Positions 25,717-34,195 of a DNA stretch of 64,000 nucleotides are shown in pieces. A model generated the notes under the pieces. The model had not been told where the DNA came from, searched no databases, and saw only the letters and a list, made by a program, of their open reading frames with translations. This DNA comes from Bacteroidota bacterium. Lineage in GTDB: Bacteria > Bacteroidota > Bacteroidia > Cytophagales > Cytophagaceae. Within the stretch, counting starts at the first letter, position 1. Each line of letters begins with the position of its first letter. The translations under genes and the position numbers were made by a program. The stretch covers positions 1 through 64,000 of the forward strand of contig JAEYZG010000051.1 in assembly GCA_023428135.1 (NCBI GenBank). Direction: 5' to 3'.

Positions 25717-27801
25717 TTTAACATAACATCACACTATAAACCAACAGGCGATCAGCCCAAGGCAATTGCCAAACTTGTAGACGGAGTCAACAAAGGAGAA
25801 CCTGCTCAGACGTTGCTTGGAGTGACTGGTTCCGGAAAAACATTTACCGTCGCCAATGTTATTCAGGAGGTGCAAAAGCCTACCCTTATCCTGAGCCACA
25901 ACAAAACGCTGGCGGCTCAGCTTTATGGTGAATTCAAACATTTCTTTCCTGATAACCTGGTCGAATATTTCATCAGTTACTACGACTACTATCAGCCGGA
26001 AGCTTATATCGCTTCTTCCAATTTATATATAGAGAAAGATCTCTCTATAAATGAAGAGATTGAAAAGCTGAGACTTGCCGCCACTTCAGCTTTGATGAGC
26101 GGACGCAGAGATATTATTGTGGTTGCTTCGGTATCTTGTATCTATGGTATCGGTAATCCCGAAGAATTTGGCAAGAATATAGTAACAGTAGTACAGGGGG
26201 AAAAAGTCTCCAGGAATAAGCTCCTGTACTCTTTTGTGGAGATTCTTTATAACAGAACTACTGCAGAGTTCAAACGCGGTACTTTCCGTGTTACAGGAGA
26301 TACAGTAGATGTGTTTCCTGCCTATGCCGACTTTGCCTATCGAATTATTTTCTGGGGAGATGAAATTGAAGCTATTCAGAGAATTGATCCTCATTCTGGA
26401 AAAAAATTGAATGATGAGAAGTTCTTTAATTTGTATCCTGCAAACCTTTTTGTCACCGGAAAAGACGCTTTAAAATTGGCCATGAGCGAAATCCAGGATG
26501 ATCTGGTAAAACAGGTGAAACTATTTGAATTCGAACAACGCCATCTGGAAGCCAAAAGAATTCAGGAACGTACCGAGTTTGATATGGAGATGATGAGGGA
26601 AATCGGTTATTGTTCGGGTATAGAAAACTACTCAAGGTATTTTGACAGGAGAAATCCGGGCGACAGGCCATTTTGCCTGCTTGATTATTTCCCTTCCGAC
26701 TTCCTGATGGTAATAGATGAAAGTCATGTAACAGTTCCACAGATAAGAGCAATGTGGGGAGGAGATCGTTCCAGAAAAGTCAACCTTGTTGATTATGGGT
26801 TCCGCCTGCCTTCAGCCCTTGATAACAGGCCGCTTACTTTTAACGAGTTTGAGAATATGGCTGCTCAAACTATTTACGTAAGTGCAACACCGGCTGATTA
26901 TGAACTGAGAAAATGTGACGGAGTCGTAATAGAGCAAATCATCAGACCGACAGGATTGCTTGACCCGCTGATTGATGTAAGACCTAGCGGAAATCAAATA
27001 GATGACCTTCTGGACGAAATACATGAACGAGTAAAAGCAAATGACAGAGTACTTGTAACCACTCTGACCAAGAGGATGGCTGAGGAACTTACAAAATTCC
27101 TTTCAAAGGTAAATGTTAAGTGTCGGTATATCCATTCTGAAGTAAAAACACTGGACAGGGTTGAAATATTGAGAGAATTGCGACTTGGAGTTTTTGATGT
27201 GCTAGTTGGTGTCAACCTCTTGAGAGAAGGTCTGGATTTACCAGAGGTCTCTCTGGTTGCCATTATGGATGCAGACAAGGAAGGTTTCTTAAGAAACCAG
27301 AGATCGCTTATACAAACTATTGGCAGGGCTGCGCGAAACGAAAATGGTAAAGTGATTATGTATGCCGATAAGATTACTGATTCTATGAGGATTTCAATAG
27401 AAGAAACAAATCGTCGTCGGGCATTGCAAATGGAATATAACAAGCAACATAATATTACTCCTAAAACAGTACTGAAAAGCCGTGAAGAAATTCTGGGACA
27501 GACTAAGGTTGCCGATTCAAGAAAAGAGACCAGAACTTATTATGTTCAGGAAGAACATAAAGATCTTGCAGCAGATCCGGTATTACAATATCTGAGCAAA
27601 CCTGAGCTGGAAAAGATGATTCAGAGAACACAAAAGGAAATGGAAAAAGCAGCAAAAGAGATGGATTTTATGGAAGCTGCCCGTTTACGTGACGAGTTGT
27701 TCGAACTAAAAAAACTAGCCGAAAAGGATGATTCCGGAAGTGTACAAATGGACGGAAAGAAAACCAGCGAAATCGGAAAAAAAACCAAAAAGTCAAAATA
27801 G
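25714..27801 (+). CDS. uvrB: UvrABC excinuclease subunit B
   Basis: The damage-verifying helicase-like subunit of nucleotide excision repair. The full-length 695 residues start from TTG. Order: 'YKPTGDQPKAI', Walker A 'GVTGSGKT' (about 36-43), the DNA-clamping beta-hairpin 'YDYYQPEAYI', DEAD-like 'VIDESHVT', the helicase motif 'VGVNLLREGLDLPEV', 'QTIGRAARN', and a C-terminal UVR domain ('MEKAAKEMDFMEAARLRDELFELK') that contacts UvrC. It is followed by a strong terminator. The TTG start may lower expression. Confidence 0.97.
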   Translation: MFNITSHYKPTGDQPKAIAKLVDGVNKGEPAQTLLGVTGSGKTFTVANVIQEVQKPTLILSHNKTLAAQLYGEFKHFFPDNLVEYFISYYDYYQPEAYIASSNLYIEKDLSINEEIEKLRLAATSALMSGRRDIIVVASVSCIYGIGNPEEFGKNIVTVVQGEKVSRNKLLYSFVEILYNRTTAEFKRGTFRVTGDTVDVFPAYADFAYRIIFWGDEIEAIQRIDPHSGKKLNDEKFFNLYPANLFVTGKDALKLAMSEIQDDLVKQVKLFEFEQRHLEAKRIQERTEFDMEMMREIGYCSGIENYSRYFDRRNPGDRPFCLLDYFPSDFLMVIDESHVTVPQIRAMWGGDRSRKVNLVDYGFRLPSALDNRPLTFNEFENMAAQTIYVSATPADYELRKCDGVVIEQIIRPTGLLDPLIDVRPSGNQIDDLLDEIHERVKANDRVLVTTLTKRMAEELTKFLSKVNVKCRYIHSEVKTLDRVEILRELRLGVFDVLVGVNLLREGLDLPEVSLVAIMDADKEGFLRNQRSLIQTIGRAARNENGKVIMYADKITDSMRISIEETNRRRALQMEYNKQHNITPKTVLKSREEILGQTKVADSRKETRTYYVQEEHKDLAADPVLQYLSKPELEKMIQRTQKEMEKAAKEMDFMEAARLRDELFELKKLAEKDDSGSVQMDGKKTSEIGKKTKKSK

Positions 27802-27865
27802 AATTTTCAAACTAAAAGAAAGCTTTAGATTCCACCTCATTTAAAAATTTTCACCCGTTACAAAT

Positions 27866-27898
27866 AAAAAAAGCCTTGGTCTGACCAAGGCTTTTTTG
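27866..27898. terminator. Bidirectional terminator between uvrB and a small lipoprotein gene
   Basis: A 14-bp perfect stem (27867-27880 with 27884-27897), 3-nt loop, A-run on the left and T-run on the right, so it works in both directions for the convergent genes. Confidence 0.92.
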
Positions 27899-27925
27899 AA
27901 TGTCTTTTTTGACAGCGATCACTAA

Positions 27926-28135
27926 TTAGTGAGCTGGAGCTTCTGCAGGAGCAGCTGTGTTAGTGTCAGCAGGAGCAGGAGCAGTAGTAGTAGTAGTATC
28001 TACTGGAGCTGGAGCCTCTTCAACGTGAGCAGTTGTGTCAACAGTTTCAGCAGTAGTCTCTTCAGCTTTTTTCTCAGAGCAAGAAGCGAATGATAATGTA
28101 CCAGCTACGAATAATAACGCAAATAATTTTCTCAT
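27926..28135 (-). CDS. Small Ala/Pro/Thr-rich lipoprotein
   Basis: A 69-residue protein with a signal peptide and lipobox at FASC (cysteine near residue 19). The mature part is low complexity: Glu/Lys then Ala, Pro, Thr and Asp, including TTTTT and PAPADTNTAAPAEAPAH. It is probably a surface or periplasmic spacer-like lipoprotein. Bacteroidota genomes often carry such short highly expressed lipoproteins; function is not known. It has its own terminator and upstream region. Confidence 0.7.
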   Translation of the reverse strand: MRKLFALLFVAGTLSFASCSEKKAEETTAETVDTTAHVEEAPAPVDTTTTTAPAPADTNTAAPAEAPAH

Positions 28136-28249
28136 AGTAATTAAAACTTTTTAATTTAGATTTAAGATGCAAATATATAGATATTTTTAAATCGCAAAAG
28201 GATAAATGGGATTTTTTTGAAAAAAAATATGTTCCAACTTACCCAAAAA

Positions 28250-28468
28250 CTATTCTTCCAGCAGTTTTTTTAACTTCTTTTTAGCCTTTTTACCAGTTTT
28301 CTCCCCCTCTTTTGCTGTTTCTTCAGCAGCTTCACCGGTAGCCTCAACAGCTTTTTCGGATTTTTCTTTCAGTTTATCAAGCGCTTTCTCAGATTTGGAC
28401 TTTTCCTCGCATGAAGAAATCATAGAAATTGCCAGAATGAATAATCCTCCAAATAAAATCTTTTTCAT
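28250..28468 (-). CDS. Small Lys/Glu-rich lipoprotein
   Basis: The ATG at 28468 gives a 72-residue protein with signal peptide and lipobox ISSC at about residue 20; the longer frame to 28525 overlaps der and adds no signal feature. The mature part is a charged helix of Lys, Glu and Ala (EKALDKLKEKSEKAVEA, then KKAKKKLKKLLEE), likely one amphipathic or coiled-coil helix. It starts 11 bp after the stop of der and may be co-transcribed with it. Function unknown. Confidence 0.7.
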   Translation of the reverse strand: MKKILFGGLFILAISMISSCEEKSKSEKALDKLKEKSEKAVEATGEAAEETAKEGEKTGKKAKKKLKKLLEE

Positions 28469-28478
28469 AGATGTGAAA

Positions 28479-29786
28479 TTATTTTTTTCTGAATACGATA
28501 TTAACCGGAACGCCTTCAAATCCAAAGCGTTCTCTCAATTTGTTTTCCAGAAACTTTGCATATGGCCCTTTTATATATTGCGGCAGATTGCAGAAAAATG
28601 CAAACGTAGGAGAATGCGTCGGCAACTGCGTAATGTATTTGATCTTGATATGCTTTCCCTTCAATGAAGGAGGAGGATATCTGTCAATCTCAGGCAACAA
28701 AGCTTCATTCAAAGCAGATGTTGTAACTTTCTTGCTTCTGCTTTCATAAACGTCAATTGCTGTTTCTATTGCCTTATGAATTCTTTGTTTATTTAAAACA
28801 GACACAAAAATAATTGGAATAAAATCCATACCCGCAAGTTGAGATCTTATATCATCTTCAAATTTCTTAGCAGTATTAGTATCCTTCTCTATCAGATCCC
28901 ATTTATTGACCAAAAGGACAATTCCTTTACGATTTCTATTGGCAAGACCAATGATGTTAAGATCCTGAGTTTCCAGTCCGTTCTGGGCATCGATGATCAC
29001 GATACATACATCAGAAGCTTCAAGCGCTCTGATAGATCTTAAGACAGAATAAAACTCAATATCTTCTTTTACCCTTGCCTTTTTGCGCAATCCTGCAGTA
29101 TCTGTAATAATGAACTCCTTATTGAATGCAGTGTATTTCGCGTCAACAGCATCTCTTGTGGTGCCTGCAATATCAGTTACGATACTTCTTTGTCTGCCAA
29201 GAAGTACGTTAAGGAATGAAGATTTGCCAACATTTGGTCTGCCTATAATTGCTATTTTAGGTATTCCTTCGTCTGGATTTTCAATACCGTCATTAGAAAA
29301 ATGCTTCACTACTTCATCCAGCAATTCTCCTGTACCCGATCCGTTTTGAGAACTTATAGGATACACATCACCAATTCCAAGTGCATAAAATTCACCGGAA
29401 AGATTTGCTCTTTCATGTGTGTCTGCTTTATTGGCGACAAGAAAAACCGGCTTTTTAGCCCTTCTTAGTTTATGTGCAAACTCTTCATCAAGGGGGTGAA
29501 GACCAGCAAAGGTATCCACAACAAACAACACCACAGTAGCTTCTTCCAATGCTACATCAACTTGTTCCTTTATTGCTTCTTCAAAAAGATCATCAGTATT
29601 GGATACATATCCACCTGTATCTACAACAGTAAAAAACTTCCCGATCCATTCTCCATATCCGTAATGCCGGTCTCTTGTGACACCGCTCATGTCATCCATG
29701 ATCGCCGTTCTGGTGCCTACAAGACGATTAAATAGTGTGGATTTTCCCACGTTAGGTCTTCCAACAATTGCTATAATATTAGCCAT
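28479..29786 (-). CDS. der: Ribosome biogenesis GTPase Der
   Basis: A tandem-GTPase needed for 50S subunit maturation. Its 435 residues hold two G domains: first G1 'GRPNVGKSTLFN', G3 'DTGG', G4 'NKAD'; second G1 'GRPNVGKSSFLN', G3 'DTAG', G4 'NKWD'; then a KH-like domain ending 'FGFEGVPVNIVFRKK'. The end is canonical. It lies about 70 bp downstream of era on the same strand, forming a GTPase pair. Confidence 0.98.
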   Translation of the reverse strand: MANIIAIVGRPNVGKSTLFNRLVGTRTAIMDDMSGVTRDRHYGYGEWIGKFFTVVDTGGYVSNTDDLFEEAIKEQVDVALEEATVVLFVVDTFAGLHPLDEEFAHKLRRAKKPVFLVANKADTHERANLSGEFYALGIGDVYPISSQNGSGTGELLDEVVKHFSNDGIENPDEGIPKIAIIGRPNVGKSSFLNVLLGRQRSIVTDIAGTTRDAVDAKYTAFNKEFIITDTAGLRKKARVKEDIEFYSVLRSIRALEASDVCIVIIDAQNGLETQDLNIIGLANRNRKGIVLLVNKWDLIEKDTNTAKKFEDDIRSQLAGMDFIPIIFVSVLNKQRIHKAIETAIDVYESRSKKVTTSALNEALLPEIDRYPPPSLKGKHIKIKYITQLPTHSPTFAFFCNLPQYIKGPYAKFLENKLRERFGFEGVPVNIVFRKK

Positions 29787-29855
29787 GCCTTCTTTATATA
29801 ATTCTTAAATACTTTTTCTTTTCTATGATCCGGACATTCCGAATATAATATTTGC

Positions 29856-30752
29856 TTACTGCAGATATCCAAATCTTTTTAACTTGTCAGCTTTGGTTCT
29901 CCACTCTGGCTCTACTTTTACATGCTGCTCAAGAAAAACTTTCTTTGCAAAAAACTTTTCCATTTCTTGCCTTGCCTGAGTACCTGTTTTTTTCAATGCC
30001 GCACCTTTATGGCCAATTAAAATCCCCTTCTGGCTGTCTCTTTCTACAAGAATATCCGCCCTGATAGAAATAAGATCATCCTTTTCTTTAAACTCTGAAA
30101 TAATTACCTCACAACTATAGGGCACTTCCTTTTTGTAATTGAGCAGAATCTTCTCTCTCAGGATTTCTGCCGCAAAGAAACGCTCTGGCCTGTCTGTAAG
30201 CTCATCTTTGCCATAATAGGGCGGATGAACAGGCATATGTTCAAGAATTGTGTTAAAAAGCAATTCAAGGTTAAACTTTTCCAGCGCTGAAACAGGCAGA
30301 ACTTCTTTTGCCGGAAACGCCGTAGACCAGTAATTAAGCTTTTCTTTAAGCTCATCCTGACTTTTTATCTGATCAACTTTATTTACAATCACAATAATCG
30401 GAGCATCCATTTTTTTGATCTTTTCCGTAATCTCAAAAACTTCTTCTTCCTTTTCGTAGATGTCGGTAACAAATAAAACCACATCCGCATCCTGCAATGA
30501 GCCTGTGACAAAGCCCATCATCGCTTTATGAAGTTCATATTGCGGATTAAGTATTCCTGGCGTATCCGAATAAACGATCTGAAAATCTTCCCCATTCAAA
30601 ATCCCCATAATTCTATGGCGAGTTGTTTGTGCTTTGGAAGTAATAATAGATAAACGCTCACCAATAAGCGCATTCATTAATGTCGATTTACCAACATTAG
30701 GTTTACCAACAATACTTACAAAACCGGCTTTATGAGATTTAATTTCAGACAT
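29856..30752 (-). CDS. era: GTPase Era
   Basis: Binds the 3' end of 16S rRNA and assists 30S maturation. The 298 residues show G1 'GKPNVGKSTLMN', the Era-type effector region 'ITSKAQTTRHRIMGI', G3 'DTPG', G4 'NKVD', and a C-terminal KH domain with 'DILVERDSQKGILIGHKGAALKK'. The length and start are typical. It is upstream of der in the same direction. Confidence 0.98.
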   Translation of the reverse strand: MSEIKSHKAGFVSIVGKPNVGKSTLMNALIGERLSIITSKAQTTRHRIMGILNGEDFQIVYSDTPGILNPQYELHKAMMGFVTGSLQDADVVLFVTDIYEKEEEVFEITEKIKKMDAPIIVIVNKVDQIKSQDELKEKLNYWSTAFPAKEVLPVSALEKFNLELLFNTILEHMPVHPPYYGKDELTDRPERFFAAEILREKILLNYKKEVPYSCEVIISEFKEKDDLISIRADILVERDSQKGILIGHKGAALKKTGTQARQEMEKFFAKKVFLEQHVKVEPEWRTKADKLKRFGYLQ

Positions 30753-31052
30753 TTTTACTCAAATTTTTATCTAAAAGGAAGGGAAATTTTAATTATTGAA
30801 AATTAATCAATAAATAATTTTTACTTATTCCACTGATTCTCTTTACCTTTAGATATATTAGTTATTTTTTCGGTAAAAAGATTTTCAAAGGTAGTTGATT
30901 TAATTAAATAAAGCATTACATTTGCATCCGAATTAAGGAAAGAAGGAAAAAAATCCTGAACAATTCTGAGAGATTCCAGGTTAATATAAAGTTGCCTGAT
31001 TATGAAAGCAGAAGGCTTTTAGAAGAAAAGAACCAAAACATTAAAAATATAG
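30753..31052. other. Intergenic region between era and tRNA-fMet
   Basis: About 300 bp without a gene. It is the shared upstream region for era (minus) and the tRNA (plus) and contains a clear promoter at 30895-30924. The 120-nt leader between the promoter and the tRNA has no recognised element. Confidence 0.6.
30895..30924 (+). promoter_or_regulatory. Bacteroidota-type promoter for tRNA-fMet
   Basis: TTG at 30895-30897 and TACATTTG at 30917-30924, separated by 19 nt, match the phylum's -33 TTG and -7 TAnnTTTG consensus. Confidence 0.65.
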
Positions 31053-31125
31053 CGCGGGATGGAGCAGTTGGTAGCTCGTTGGGCTCATAACCCAAAGGCC
31101 GCAGGTTCGAGTCCTGCTCCCGCTA
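31053..31125 (+). tRNA. Initiator tRNA-fMet, anticodon CAT
   Basis: A 73-nt cloverleaf. Initiator marks are the unpaired C1 and T72 and three consecutive G-C pairs next to the anticodon loop (GGG with CCC around CTCATAA). The D stem is GAGC/GCTC and the T stem GCAGG/CCTGC around TTCGAGT. No CCA is encoded. Its 3' end and terminator are duplicated at 31521-31593. Confidence 0.95.
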
Positions 31126-31187
31126 CTAAGTAAAGCCTCAGAGAGTAATCTTTGAGGCTTTTTTGTTTTTATTCAATTAAACTTTTT
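31115..31187 (+). repeat. 73-bp direct repeat, copy 1 (tRNA 3' end, terminator, flank)
   Basis: Identical to 31521-31593 except one A/T difference. It starts inside the tRNA T arm and includes the terminator. It bounds the GIY-YIG gene on the left. Confidence 0.95.
31133..31164 (+). terminator. Terminator of tRNA-fMet
   Basis: An 8-bp stem (31133-31140 with 31153-31160) followed by a T-run. A second copy lies at 31541-31570. Confidence 0.9.
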
Positions 31188-31194
31188 ATCAGCT

Positions 31195-31446
31195 ATGTTT
31201 TCAACTTACGTTTTACATTCTCCATCTTCCGATAAAATCTATATTGGGTACACCTCTGATCTGGAGAAGAGATTACTTTCACATAACCACCTTGCCACTA
31301 AGGGGTGGACAATTAAATTCCGGCCTTGGATTTTAATCTATTCAGAAACTTTTAACGATAAAGCTCTGGCGATGAAAAGAGAAAAGGAGTTGAAGTCATA
31401 TCAAGGACGAGTTTTCATTCGATCATTTCTGAATCCTACTAATTAA
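31195..31446 (+). CDS. Stand-alone GIY-YIG nuclease domain protein
   Basis: An 83-residue single-domain member of the GIY-YIG nuclease superfamily (UvrC N-terminal/YhbQ-like type). Visible parts are 'TYVLHSPSSDKIYIGYTSDLEKRLLSHN' with the Y-V and Y-I-G strands and the R after L-E-K, then 'KAMKREKELK'-like helix (ALAMKREKELKSYQGRVFI). In this family the tyrosines, arginine and a glutamate form the active site; the sequence shows Tyr, Arg and Glu. It sits between the true tRNA-fMet and a broken tRNA copy, bounded by 73-bp direct repeats. The role is inferred to be in the spread or repair of this cassette. Confidence 0.85.
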   Translation: MFSTYVLHSPSSDKIYIGYTSDLEKRLLSHNHLATKGWTIKFRPWILIYSETFNDKALAMKREKELKSYQGRVFIRSFLNPTN

Positions 31447-31467
31447 AGGTAGCTCATTGGGCTCATA

Positions 31468-31483
31468 TCCGCCAGCTGGCGGA
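31468..31483. repeat. 16-bp perfect palindrome in the tRNA remnant
   Basis: TCCGCCAGCTGGCGGA reads the same on both strands. It is GC-rich in an AT-rich setting and replaces bases of the anticodon stem. Confidence 0.9.
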
Positions 31484-31496
31484 CGCAGGTTCGAGT

Positions 31497-31512
31497 TCCG
31501 CCAGTGGGCGGA
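31497..31512. repeat. Second GGCGGA-type imperfect palindrome
   Basis: TCCGCCAGTGGGCGGA differs from the first by its centre. It splits the T arm of the tRNA remnant. Confidence 0.85.
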
Positions 31513-31520
31513 CATTGCTC

Positions 31521-31593
31521 TGCTCCCGCTACTAAGTATAGCCTCAGAGAGTAATCTTTGAGGCTTTTTTGTTTTTATTCAATTAAACTTTTT
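31521..31593 (+). repeat. 73-bp direct repeat, copy 2
   Basis: Matches 31115-31187 with one mismatch, including the terminator hairpin. Homology ends abruptly after 'aaacttttt' on both sides. Confidence 0.95.
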
Positions 31594-31644
31594 CCGTTCT
31601 CGTTTTACCATATATTTACATTCAAATGCTTTAAGCAAGATTCA

Positions 31645-32088
31645 ATGGGAGAGTTTATGATCTGTAAAATCCTAATCTCATTACTTGTTTCTTGTTTTAT
31701 GCTTTGTTCAAACTGCTTTTATGCAATTGGACAAGGTACTATTGAAGATAAAAGTAAAACCATCACCGGTTCTTGGAAAGAATGCCATGACTTGAAATTT
31801 GATCCTCATTTTAATTGCAATAAGGAAAGCATAATCTATGTTTTTAATTCTGATTTTACTTATTCAGAAAAACAAAATTTTCCAGGAAATGGAATTAATA
31901 CTACTAAAAATGGAAAATGGAGCTTAACTGATAAGCAATTAACGTTTGACCTTGACGATATTGATAACCGAAAATCTCGTCCTTTTGCAAATCCTATATT
32001 TTGGGTTAACAATGACCTTTTCTATTTGAAAGGAAGAGAGGGAAAAAATGGACCAATCGTTTATACCTACTTTCAAAGAATCAAATAA
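31645..32088 (+). CDS. Small secreted lipocalin-like protein
   Basis: The ATG at 31645 (or 31657) gives about 147 residues with a signal peptide (MICKILISLLVSCFMLCSNCFYAIGQG); the longer frame from 31558 would start inside the direct repeat and is rejected. The mature part, with 'ITGSWKECHDLKF', 'YVFNSDFTYSEKQNF', 'TTKNGKWSLTDKQLTFDLDD' and a closing 'GPIVYTYFQRIK', resembles small lipocalin-like beta-barrels common in Bacteroidota. No ligand can be inferred. The two cysteines in 'ECHDLKFDPHFNC' may form a disulfide. Confidence 0.6.
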   Translation: MGEFMICKILISLLVSCFMLCSNCFYAIGQGTIEDKSKTITGSWKECHDLKFDPHFNCNKESIIYVFNSDFTYSEKQNFPGNGINTTKNGKWSLTDKQLTFDLDDIDNRKSRPFANPIFWVNNDLFYLKGREGKNGPIVYTYFQRIK

Positions 32089-32488
32089 GTATACTCTAGT
32101 ATTACTTACCATCCTGGATAACTGACTTTACTTTCACTGGATCAAATTTTAAATCTTCGTCTTATAAAATCTTTTAATCTATTATAACGGAAGCCTGCAC
32201 TATCAATTCAAGCAAAGGCTTCTATCATAAAGATTATCTACGTTCAACCTTTCTTCTACTAAGAAAAGCATCAGACAGTATTCTTGAAGACTTTTTGTTT
32301 TTGCTAAAAGAATTTTTTTGAAGAATTTACATATCAATCGGAATTTCCTGGGAATCATTAGGCTATTCCAATATCAATTGATGCCATCGCTTCAAGCGAT
32401 GGCATCAAATAGTAAGTAATTTGAAAAGTTTAACAGCTGCATCCATACTATACCACCTCTCTTCTGCATTTCACCGCAGATAACAACC
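32089..32488. other. Intergenic region between convergent genes
   Basis: About 400 bp with no gene. The only clear structure is a perfect 14-bp hairpin at 32378-32408. Confidence 0.6.
32378..32408. terminator. Perfect 14-bp hairpin between convergent genes
   Basis: 32378-32391 pairs with 32395-32408 around TCA. No T-run on either side, but the position between two convergent genes suits a bidirectional terminator. Confidence 0.6.
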
Positions 32489-33409
32489 TCAATTAAAAGA
32501 TGCCCTAAACTCCAGAGGGCTTTGATTTGTCTTAGCTTTAAACAACTTGCTGAATGATTGTGAATGTTCAAAACCTAACTCATACGCTATTTCACCAATT
32601 GATAAATTTGAGGTGGACAGCTTCTCTTTAGCTTTTTCAATCAATTTTTCATGAATGTGCTGCTGAGCTGTAAGTCCAGTAATGGATTTTAACAAACTGC
32701 TTAAATAGGTGGGTGAGATACTTAAAGCGTCTGCAATGTATTGAACCGTTGGTAAGCCCTTTCTGGTTAACTCATCATTGTTAAAATAATTATTCAACAG
32801 GTTTTCCAGATTAGCTAATACCTGATGGTTATTCTTCTTGCGTGTGATGAATTGTCTTTGGTAAAATCTCTCTGAATAATTGAGCAAGGTTTCTATTTGT
32901 GATACAATAATGTTTTGGCTAAACTTATCGATGTTGCTTTGATACTCTTGCTCTATATTACTTACTATGGTGTTAAGGATTTCCTCTTCTTTTTCAGATA
33001 AAAACAACGCTTCGTTTACTTCATAGTCAAAGTATTCATAACGTTTTATGTTTTTTGCCAATGAGGTATTCCACAAGAAATCCGGGTGAATCATAAGTAC
33101 CCAGCCTGATTTGGGAGATGCCATTTCCGCTATTGGTTCTATTCCGAATACCTGATTGGGTGCAATAAAAAACATCACCCCATCATCAAAGTCGTAACTC
33201 CCCTGGCCATATTTATATTTTGTTCCTACACTTCGTTTACAGGAGATATGATAAAAATCAAAAACAAAATTTTTAAAGTTTACCTCATTAGAACATTCCA
33301 CCTTGCTATAATCAAACACGCTGATCAATGGATGCTTCGGAGAAGGAAGCCCTTTCATTTTATGAAAATCGGCAATTGATTTTACCCGATGTATTTCAGA
33401 CTGGATCAT
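32489..33409 (-). CDS. AraC family transcriptional regulator
   Basis: A 306-residue regulator. The N-terminal cupin-like sensing part (1-180) includes 'GQGSYDFDDGVMFFIAPNQVFG'. The C-terminal double helix-turn-helix (about 205-305) has 'LTRKGLPTVQYIADALSISPTYLSSLLKSITG' and 'SIGEIAYELGFEHSQSFSKLFKAKTNQSPLEFR', the AraC signature. It starts 24 bp after the stop of an SDR gene on the same strand and is probably co-transcribed with it. It likely controls that oxidoreductase or a small regulon. Confidence 0.93.
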   Translation of the reverse strand: MIQSEIHRVKSIADFHKMKGLPSPKHPLISVFDYSKVECSNEVNFKNFVFDFYHISCKRSVGTKYKYGQGSYDFDDGVMFFIAPNQVFGIEPIAEMASPKSGWVLMIHPDFLWNTSLAKNIKRYEYFDYEVNEALFLSEKEEEILNTIVSNIEQEYQSNIDKFSQNIIVSQIETLLNYSERFYQRQFITRKKNNHQVLANLENLLNNYFNNDELTRKGLPTVQYIADALSISPTYLSSLLKSITGLTAQQHIHEKLIEKAKEKLSTSNLSIGEIAYELGFEHSQSFSKLFKAKTNQSPLEFRASFN

Positions 33410-33433
33410 AATCAGAATATCTTTAAATGATGT

Positions 33434-34195
33434 TTACAAAGCCATACCACCCGACAATTCTATTCTTTGTCCATTCATCCATCCTGCTTCCGGAGTACAT
33501 AGGAATGCGACAACACCACCTATGTCTTTTGCCTCACCAACTCTTCCCAAGGCTGTAATACCTGCTATTGCCTTTCTCTTATTTTCGTCACTCTTGTTTG
33601 AACCTCCTCCAAAATCGGTAGCTATTGCACCCGGAGCAACAACATTAGCAATAATTTTTCTTGGGCCTAATTCTTTCGCAAGACATTTTGTATACATTTC
33701 TATAGCAGCTTTCATACTGGCATAAGCAGATACATTAGGAAAGCAAACTCTTGTAAGACCGGATGAAATGTTAATAATACTACCTCCATTATTTAACAAT
33801 GGCAATAATTTTTGTGTTAAGAAAAACACTCCTTTAAAATGAATGTTCATCATGGCATCAAAAACTTCTACTGTTGTATCTTCCACAGAACCGTAAATGC
33901 CTGTTCCGGCATTATTGATTAAAAAATCAAAATTTGATTTGCCATATGCTGATTCTAAATATTTGGTTATATTACCTACAAAAGTATCAAAGGCGTTTAT
34001 ATTACTTGTGTCAAGCTGAAAAGCTATTGATTTCTGTCCTATGGATGCAATTTCATGCACCACTTCATTAGCTGCCATTTCATTGCTGTTATAAGTTATT
34101 ATAACGTCTATTCCCTTTTTGGCAATATTTATAGCCATATCTTTACCCAGGCCACGACTACCTCCTGTTACTAATGCAATTTTTACTGTATTCAT
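33434..34195 (-). CDS. SDR family oxidoreductase
   Basis: A 253-residue classical short-chain dehydrogenase. It has the cofactor loop 'TGGSRGLGKDMA', 'NNAGTGIYG', catalytic Ser in 'NISSGLTR', catalytic 'YASMKAA', and the 'PGAIATDF' segment. It ends with 'WMNGQRIELSGGM', as in FabG-like reductases. Probably a detoxifying or general ketone reductase; substrate unknown. It is upstream of and co-oriented with the AraC regulator. Confidence 0.93.
   Translation of the reverse strand: MNTVKIALVTGGSRGLGKDMAINIAKKGIDVIITYNSNEMAANEVVHEIASIGQKSIAFQLDTSNINAFDTFVGNITKYLESAYGKSNFDFLINNAGTGIYGSVEDTTVEVFDAMMNIHFKGVFFLTQKLLPLLNNGGSIINISSGLTRVCFPNVSAYASMKAAIEMYTKCLAKELGPRKIIANVVAPGAIATDFGGGSNKSDENKRKAIAGITALGRVGEAKDIGGVVAFLCTPEAGWMNGQRIELSGGMAL

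Larger units (their letters stand above)
31447..31535 (+). pseudogene. Broken second copy of tRNA-fMet
   Basis: Segments match the true tRNA: 31448-31467 (D arm to anticodon), 31484-31496 (T arm) and 31519-31535 (acceptor 3' half). The 5' acceptor half is missing and two 16-bp GGCGGA palindromes replace or interrupt the anticodon 3' stem and the T arm. It cannot fold as a tRNA. Confidence 0.85.

Noticed and set aside
31115..31593. Classical integrase-borne genomic island at tRNA-fMet
   Set aside because: The direct repeats fit attL/attR, but the 400-bp interval has no integrase and only one small nuclease gene.
31558..31644. Longer N-terminus for the lipocalin-like gene
   Set aside because: It would start inside the tRNA terminator repeat and adds a Cys/Phe-rich stretch before a normal signal peptide. 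ATG at 31645 or 31657 fits better.
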